A stretch of 64,000 nt of DNA from Hydrogenophaga sp. (GTDB lineage: Bacteria > Pseudomonadota > Gammaproteobacteria > Burkholderiales > Burkholderiaceae_C). This document shows positions 59,450-64,000 of this stretch, one piece after another. The notes below the pieces were generated by a model that was not told the DNA's origin, did no database searches, and saw nothing but the letters and a program-made list of their open reading frames with translations. The position numbers and the translations under genes are program-made. The DNA lies in NCBI GenBank assembly GCA_016741995.1, contig JACVCO010000001.1:62001-126000 (forward strand), read 5' to 3'. Every line of letters begins with the position of its first letter. Within the stretch, counting starts at the first letter, position 1.

Positions 59450-59952
59450 CGCGTGCTCCGCGAGGCCCCCAGGCCACGCTCGTTGAACAGCTCCTGCAGC
59501 GCCTGCGAGGCCTCGATGGCGCGCGGAAAGCCGGCCGGCACCGTCACCAGGTAGACGACCTCCTTGAGCTCGTCCGGCGTCGCGCCCAGGTTGAGCGCAT
59601 AGCCCGCATGCGTCTTGAAGAAACCGCGCAGGCCCAGCGACGCGAAGGCCGCCATCGCGGCCAGTTGCCGAGTTTTCGGGTCGAGCACCTGGCGGCCCCA
59701 CACGTCGCCGAGGGCGTACGACGCGGTGCTCTCGGCCAGGAAGGGAAACTCCTGCCGCATGGCCTCGAACACCGGTTGGGGCTGGCCCTTGTTGAGATCG
59801 CTGAGCACCTGGAGTCCGCGCTCGAGGCGCCGATCGGGGTTTGCGGCCGCACCCGGTGTCGAGGCCTGCGCCTGCATGGCACAGAGCAAGGTGGCGCAGG
59901 CCAGGAAAAGGCTCACGCGGCGTCGGGACGGGCGGTGGGTGTGCGTGTTCAT
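59446..59952 (-). CDS. Secreted carboxymuconolactone decarboxylase-family protein
   Basis: This 168-residue protein has a signal peptide (VSLFLACATLLCAMQAQA) and a CMD/AhpD-type helical domain (GDVWGRQVLDPKTRQLAAMAAFASLG, HAGYALNLGATPDELKEVV). The CxxC of peroxidase-type AhpD is absent, which fits the lactone-decarboxylase branch. A secreted form is unusual for a cytoplasmic enzyme family. It is paired with the Atu4866-like gene, and both lie near the AraC/SDR pair. The substrate is unknown. Confidence 0.82.
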   Translation of the reverse strand: MNTHTHRPSRRRVSLFLACATLLCAMQAQASTPGAAANPDRRLERGLQVLSDLNKGQPQPVFEAMRQEFPFLAESTASYALGDVWGRQVLDPKTRQLAAMAAFASLGLRGFFKTHAGYALNLGATPDELKEVVYLVTVPAGFPRAIEASQALQELFNERGLGASRSTR

Positions 59953-60077
59953 GGGTCTTTCAAAGAGAGGTGGATGGAACGCCACACTCTAGGAATGCCC
60001 ACGACCGTTCGGTTGCCTGAATCCCCTGCCTGATTGCCCCTTTCTCCACGAGCGCCACACGCCCGTGGGGCGGCCTC

Positions 60078-61040
60078 CTAGATGTCCAGCGTGAGCGCCG
60101 GCGTCTTCGAGCCCGAGCAGCAGATCATCATGGTCCGGTTCGCGGCGCGTTCCTGCGCCGACAACACCAGGTCGCGGTGGTCGGGTTCGCCGCCGAGCAC
60201 CGCCGTTTCGCAGACACCGCACACGCCCTGCTGGCACGAGGAAGGCACGGCCACACCGGCGGCCTGCAGGGCGTCGAGCACGGTGCAACCGGGCTGGATG
60301 GGGATCGTGCGCCCGCTGCGGGCCAGGTGCACCACGAAGCCGCCTTCGGTGGCGGGCGCGTCCTTGGCCGCGAAGTACTCCAGGTGCACGCGCGCGGGGT
60401 CCAGGCCCGCGCAGGCGGCCTCGAAGCTTTCCAGCATCGGCACCGGCCCGCAGCAATAGAAGTGCGCGCCCTCGGGCGCCTGCGCCACGATGCGGCCCAG
60501 GTCGAGCGGGGCGTCGCCTTCGTCGCGAAAGCTCAGTTGCACGCGCGCCGCGTGCGCGGCCAGCTCACCGACCAGGGCGGCGCGGCGGCGGCTGCGCGCG
60601 CGGTAGTGCAGCGTCCAGCCCCGGCCCAGGTGCTCCAGCCGCTGGGCCATGCTCCACAGGGGCGTGATGCCGATGCCACCGGCGATGAACACCGAGTGCG
60701 GCGCCGACTCGTTCAAGGCGAAGCTGTTGCGCGGGCCGTCCACGTCGAGCAGGGCACCCACGCGCGCATCGCCGTGCAGCCAGGCCGAGCCGCCCCGGCT
60801 GTCGGGCTCGCGTTTGACGCCGATCACATAGCGGTGCCGCTCGGCCGGGTCGTTGAGCAGCGAGTAGCTGCGCGTGATGCCGCGCGGCAGGCGCAGATCG
60901 ATGTGGGCGCCAGCGTCGAACGGCGCCAACCCGGTGGCCTCGGGCGAGCGCAGATCGAACAGCAGCACGTCGTCGGCGCCATAGGCAATGGCGTGGATGC
61001 GAAGGGACACGGGGGCCATGGTGATCGCCGTTGCACTCAC
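60078..61040 (-). CDS. PDR/VanB-family FMN/[2Fe-2S] oxidoreductase
   Basis: This 320-residue reductase has the layout of phthalate dioxygenase reductase and VanB: a flavin domain (GITRSYSLLND), a NAD domain (GGIGITPLWSMA, YCCGPVPML), and a C-terminal plant-type ferredoxin domain with C-x4-C-x2-C (CQQGVCGVC) and a distant fourth Cys in MICCS. Such enzymes pass electrons to a Rieske oxygenase, and none is visible in the window. A GTG at 61040 overlapping the livF stop (GTGA) is used as the start; ATG at 61019 is an alternative. Confidence 0.88.
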   Translation of the reverse strand: MSATAITMAPVSLRIHAIAYGADDVLLFDLRSPEATGLAPFDAGAHIDLRLPRGITRSYSLLNDPAERHRYVIGVKREPDSRGGSAWLHGDARVGALLDVDGPRNSFALNESAPHSVFIAGGIGITPLWSMAQRLEHLGRGWTLHYRARSRRRAALVGELAAHAARVQLSFRDEGDAPLDLGRIVAQAPEGAHFYCCGPVPMLESFEAACAGLDPARVHLEYFAAKDAPATEGGFVVHLARSGRTIPIQPGCTVLDALQAAGVAVPSSCQQGVCGVCETAVLGGEPDHRDLVLSAQERAANRTMMICCSGSKTPALTLDI

Positions 61041-61756
61041 ACCTTCTCCAGCCCGATCGCGCGGTCCAGGATGGCGCTGTCGCGGCGCAGCGCATCCACC
61101 GGGCCGTGGAACACCGGCACACCGCGTTCGAGCACGATCACCTCGTCCGCGAAATCGAGCACCACGTCCACGTGCTGCTCCACCAGCAGGCAGCCCACAC
61201 CGGTGCGCTCGACCATCGCCGAGATGGCGTCCATGAGCTCGTCGCGCACCTTCGGGGCCAGGCCTTCGAGTGGTTCATCAAGCAGCAGCAGGCGCGGCTG
61301 CGCCATCAGCGCGCGCGCCACCGACAGCATCTGCTGCTCGCCACCCGAGAGTTGCGTGCCCCCGTTGCGGCGGCGCTCGCGCAGGCGCGGAAACAGGCCG
61401 TAGGCCGTCTCCAGCGCCGGCCCGCGCGCACGCCCTTGCAGCGCGGCGATCAGGTTCTCCTCCACGCTCAGCGACGGGAAGATGTCCCGCCCCTGCGGCA
61501 CATAGCCCAGCCCGGCGCGGGCGCGCACGTGGGTGGGCCAGGCGCTGGCGTCCTGGCCATCGAACAGCACGCGGCCGCCTTGCAGCTGGGCGTGGCCCAC
61601 CGCGCTCGCGAGCGTGGTGGTCTTGCCCGCGCCGTTGCGCCCGATCAGCCCCAGCTTGCGCCCCTGGCGCAGGGTGAAGTTCATGCCGTGCAGCACACGC
61701 GCACCGGCGTAGCCCGCACTCACGCCGTCAAACCGCAGTTCAGTGGCCGCCTGCAT
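61037..61756 (-). CDS. livF: Branched-chain-type ABC transporter ATPase LivF
   Basis: This 239-residue ATPase of the HAAT family has Walker A GRNGAGKT, GLGYVPQGRDIFPSLSVEENL, signature LSGGEQQMLSVARAL, Walker B LLLLDEPLEGLAPK and switch LVEQHVD. GYVPQGR and the overall length are typical of LivF. It overlaps livG by 17 bases. Given the PDR-type reductase in the same operon, the cargo may be an aromatic acid rather than an amino acid. Confidence 0.92.
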   Translation of the reverse strand: MQAATELRFDGVSAGYAGARVLHGMNFTLRQGRKLGLIGRNGAGKTTTLASAVGHAQLQGGRVLFDGQDASAWPTHVRARAGLGYVPQGRDIFPSLSVEENLIAALQGRARGPALETAYGLFPRLRERRRNGGTQLSGGEQQMLSVARALMAQPRLLLLDEPLEGLAPKVRDELMDAISAMVERTGVGCLLVEQHVDVVLDFADEVIVLERGVPVFHGPVDALRRDSAILDRAIGLEKV

Positions 61757-62504
61757 GGCCGCTCCTTCCGAAATAGATCTCGCGCACGGCCTCGTTGGCC
61801 GCGATCTCGGCCGGTGAGCCGCTGGCAAACACCGCGCCCTGCACCAGCACCACGATCTCGCGCGCGAAGCGAAACACCAGGTCCATGTCGTGCTCGATCA
61901 GCAGCACCGCCAGATCACCAGGCAGTTGCTCCACCGCCTCCAGAATGCGCCCGCTCTCGCTGTCGGGCACACCGGCGGCGGGCTCGTCGAGCAGCAGCAC
62001 GCGCGGCTTCATGGCCAACGCGAGCGCGATTTCCACCAGCCGTTGCTCGCCCAGGGCCATCTGCCCCGCCACGCGGTCGGCCTGGCCCTGGATGCGCAGG
62101 CTGGCGAGCACCTCGTCCACATCGGCATCCACGCGCTCGCGCTGGGCGCGCGACAGCCACACGCGGCGCGACAGGCCGTGGCGGTGCAGCGCCGCGCACT
62201 GCACGTTCTCGCGCACGCTCAGCTCCTTGAACACGCGGTTCACCTGGAAGGTGCGCACGATGCCGGCGCGCGCCCGCTGCGCCGGGTTCCACGGGGTGAC
62301 GTCCGCGCCATCGAGCCGCACCGTGCCCGCGGAAGCCGGCAGCACCCCGCTGAGCAGGTTCACCAGCGTGGTCTTGCCCGCGCCGTTGGGGCCGATGAGC
62401 GCGGTGCGTGCGCCGCTGGCCAGGTTCAGCGAGACATCGCGCGTCACCTGCAGGCCGCCGAAGGCCTTGCACAGGCCCCGGGCTTCAAGGCGGTCATTCG
62501 CCAT
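61740..62504 (-). CDS. livG: Branched-chain-type ABC transporter ATPase LivG
   Basis: This 254-residue ATPase has Walker A GPNGAGKT, GIVRTFQVNRVFKELSVREN, a divergent signature ALGEQRLVEIALAL in place of LSGGQ, Walker B VLLLDEPAAGV and switch LIEHDMDLVFR. The C-terminal VQGAVFASGSPAEIAANEAVREIYFG is characteristic of LivG. It overlaps livM by 11 bases. Confidence 0.92.
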   Translation of the reverse strand: MANDRLEARGLCKAFGGLQVTRDVSLNLASGARTALIGPNGAGKTTLVNLLSGVLPASAGTVRLDGADVTPWNPAQRARAGIVRTFQVNRVFKELSVRENVQCAALHRHGLSRRVWLSRAQRERVDADVDEVLASLRIQGQADRVAGQMALGEQRLVEIALALAMKPRVLLLDEPAAGVPDSESGRILEAVEQLPGDLAVLLIEHDMDLVFRFAREIVVLVQGAVFASGSPAEIAANEAVREIYFGRSGHAGGH

Positions 62505-63507
62505 GGCGCGCCTCCGTCCGGTTGCGGGCCAGCGATGCCAGGCGGTCCCACAGGTCCAGCAGACCACCCGGCAACACCAGCATCACCACCACCAGCACGA
62601 CGCCGATGGCCAGCAACCAGTGGTGCGGGTTCAAGCCCGAGGCGATGTGGTGGATCAGCATGTACCCCACGGTGCCGAGCAGCGCGCCGGTGAGACGGCG
62701 TGTGCCGCCCAGCACGACCATGATGAGCACGCCGGCCGAGAGGTGGAAATCCAGCATGCTCAGGCTCGCGACCTTGGTGGTCTGCGCCGTGACCGCGCCC
62801 GCGGCACCCGCCACCGCACCGCCCACCACATAGACCGTGAGCAGTTGCGCATAGACGCGGCCGCCCAGCGATTCGACGCGGCCCGCGTCCAGGCGCACCG
62901 CGCGCGTGGTCAGGCCGAACGGCGACTGCACCAGTGCACGCAAGCCCGCATGGGCGAGTAGCAGCACCACCAGCGCATAGAAGAAGCCGGTGCGCCCCAT
63001 GAAGTCGAACTCGAACACACCGAACAACGGGTCGATCGAGAAGCCGGACAGGCCGTCGTCGCCGCCGGTGAGGCGGCGTTGCCAGTTGACCAGTTCAAGC
63101 AGGAGCTGCGCGGTGGCGATGGTGAGCATCACCAGCGTGAGGCCGTGCGCGCGCAGCAGCACCGCGCCGCTGAGTGCGGCCACCAGCGCCCCGGCGAGCA
63201 CCCCCACGCCCAGGCCGAGCAAGGGCGAAGGCGAGACGTGCAGCGCGAACAGGCCCGCGGCATAGGCGCCGGCCCCATACAACGCGGCCTGGCCCATGGA
63301 CGCGATGCCCGCCTGCCCGAGCACGAGGTTGAGCGAGAGCGCCAGCACGCACATCACCACCATGTTGGAGAGGAAGCCCACGTCGTTGGGGAACAACCAG
63401 AAGGCGCCCACGGCCACCAGCGCGATGAAGGCTTCGGGCAGCAAGGGCACGCGCCAGCGGCGCGCCGCGCGCGCGGCCGGCGCGAGAGGAGATGTCAGGG
63501 TATTCAT
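62494..63507 (-). CDS. livM: Branched-chain-type ABC permease LivM
   Basis: This 337-residue permease has about nine helices and the LivM core (LALSLNLVLGQAGIASMGQAALYGAGAYAAGLFA) and GGTRRLTGALLGTVGYMLIHH. The ATG at 63507 overlaps the livH stop. It forms the membrane channel with LivH. Confidence 0.92.
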   Translation of the reverse strand: MNTLTSPLAPAARAARRWRVPLLPEAFIALVAVGAFWLFPNDVGFLSNMVVMCVLALSLNLVLGQAGIASMGQAALYGAGAYAAGLFALHVSPSPLLGLGVGVLAGALVAALSGAVLLRAHGLTLVMLTIATAQLLLELVNWQRRLTGGDDGLSGFSIDPLFGVFEFDFMGRTGFFYALVVLLLAHAGLRALVQSPFGLTTRAVRLDAGRVESLGGRVYAQLLTVYVVGGAVAGAAGAVTAQTTKVASLSMLDFHLSAGVLIMVVLGGTRRLTGALLGTVGYMLIHHIASGLNPHHWLLAIGVVLVVVMLVLPGGLLDLWDRLASLARNRTEARHGE

Positions 63508-64000
63508 GCGCGGCGCCCGAAGAGGCCCTGCGGTCGCAGCAGGAGCACGAGGAACATGGTGAGGAAGAAAGACACGGAGGCCAGCGGTGGCATGAGGTAC
63601 TTCATGGCGGTCTCCACGCCCCCGAGCAGCAACGCCGCCACGAAGGAACCCGCCAGCGTGCCCTGCCCGCCCACGGCCACCACGGCCAGGAAAGTGACGA
63701 GGTACTTGCCCGCGTAGGAAGCCTCCATGGGCAGCAGTTCCGCGCCCACGATGCCGCCGAGCGCCGCCAGGGCCGCACCCGCCGCGAACGCAATGGCGTA
63801 GAGGCGCGCGGTGTCGATGCCCACCACCTGCGCGATGGGCGCGTTGTCCACCGCGGCGCGCACGCGGATGCCGAAGTCCGAGCGCTCGACAGCGAACCAC
63901 AGCAGCAGCAGCACCGCCACGCCCAACGCCATCACGAACAGGCGGTGCTTCTGCACCAGGCGGTAGCCGATGTCGATCGAACCCTGCAAGGCATCGGGCA
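63504..64000 (-). CDS. livH: Branched-chain-type ABC permease LivH (partial)
   Basis: Only the C-terminal part of the permease (about 165 residues) lies in the window. It shows the LivH pattern GIRVRAAVDNAPIAQVVGIDTARLYAIAFAAGAALAALGG and the ending LLLRPQGLFGRRA. The reading frame is open to the window edge, so the N-terminal half and any upstream substrate-binding protein or oxygenase genes lie beyond it. Confidence 0.9.
   Translation of the reverse strand, partial: PDALQGSIDIGYRLVQKHRLFVMALGVAVLLLLWFAVERSDFGIRVRAAVDNAPIAQVVGIDTARLYAIAFAAGAALAALGGIVGAELLPMEASYAGKYLVTFLAVVAVGGQGTLAGSFVAALLLGGVETAMKYLMPPLASVSFFLTMFLVLLLRPQGLFGRRA

Overview
The window is GC-rich, gene-dense bacterial chromosome. 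The gene content (a fliIJKLMNOPQR run followed by a che cluster with cheD, several TRAP transporters with IclR regulators, a LivHMGF system and very high GC) fits a betaproteobacterium of the Burkholderiales, most likely Comamonadaceae. The genus cannot be fixed from sequence alone. I see no rRNA, tRNA, CRISPR array or insertion sequence, and no gene-free stretch longer than about 210 bases.

Layout: (1) 1-7427 holds the flagellar export and switch genes fliI to fliR on the + strand; fliI is cut by the window edge. (2) 7428-9611 (-) holds a small lipoprotein and a NarL-type two-component pair. (3) 9684-15973 is the chemotaxis cluster: a CheZ-like protein behind a good sigma-28 promoter, cheY, cheA, cheR, cheD and cheB. 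It is followed on the other strand by an unknown Ala-rich protein with its own sigma-28 promoter. No cheW or receptor gene is present. (4) 16108-22438 is a compact unit of a thermostable-hemolysin/GNAT-like protein, an acyl-adenylate ligase fused in frame to a TenA/heme-oxygenase-like diiron protein, an SDR and a secreted repeat protein. It faces a QseBC/PmrAB-type two-component system. Matching TTAA direct repeats sit in front of the cluster and of the regulator gene.

(5) 22434-38395 is rich in signalling: UspA, a CheY-like receiver, a PAS kinase and an SsuA/ThiY-like lipoprotein in one operon; an ABC exporter of the YbbA/YbbP type; a receiver-kinase hybrid overlapping a 2107-residue CHASE/multi-PAS phosphorelay kinase; and a lone receiver. 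(6) 38482-41519 holds an MGDG-synthase-like glycosyltransferase behind a TetR gene, a divergent VOC protein with clear operators, and MgtC. (7) 41602-53025 is a catabolic island. An IclR gene stands against aroQ-dctPQM-shikimate-dehydrogenase-like-HPPD-like-dehydroshikimate-dehydratase, and these converge on a second TRAP operon (dctM-dctQ-DUF4286-dctP) with its own IclR. The enzymes point to uptake of quinate/shikimate-type compounds and conversion through dehydroshikimate to protocatechuate, with several active-site substitutions.

(8) 53046-59952 holds small regulator/effector pairs: TetR-MFS, acyltransferase-LytTR, AraC-SDR, and a carboxymuconolactone-decarboxylase-like plus Atu4866-like pair. 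(9) 60078-64000 (-) is a branched-chain-type ABC importer (livHMGF, livH cut by the edge) overlapping a phthalate-dioxygenase-reductase-like gene.

The strongest candidates for something new are the ligase-TenA fusion cluster with its two-component system and shared direct repeats, the sigma-28-controlled unknown protein, and the split, reordered quiC-like pair whose HPPD-like half has lost iron ligands.
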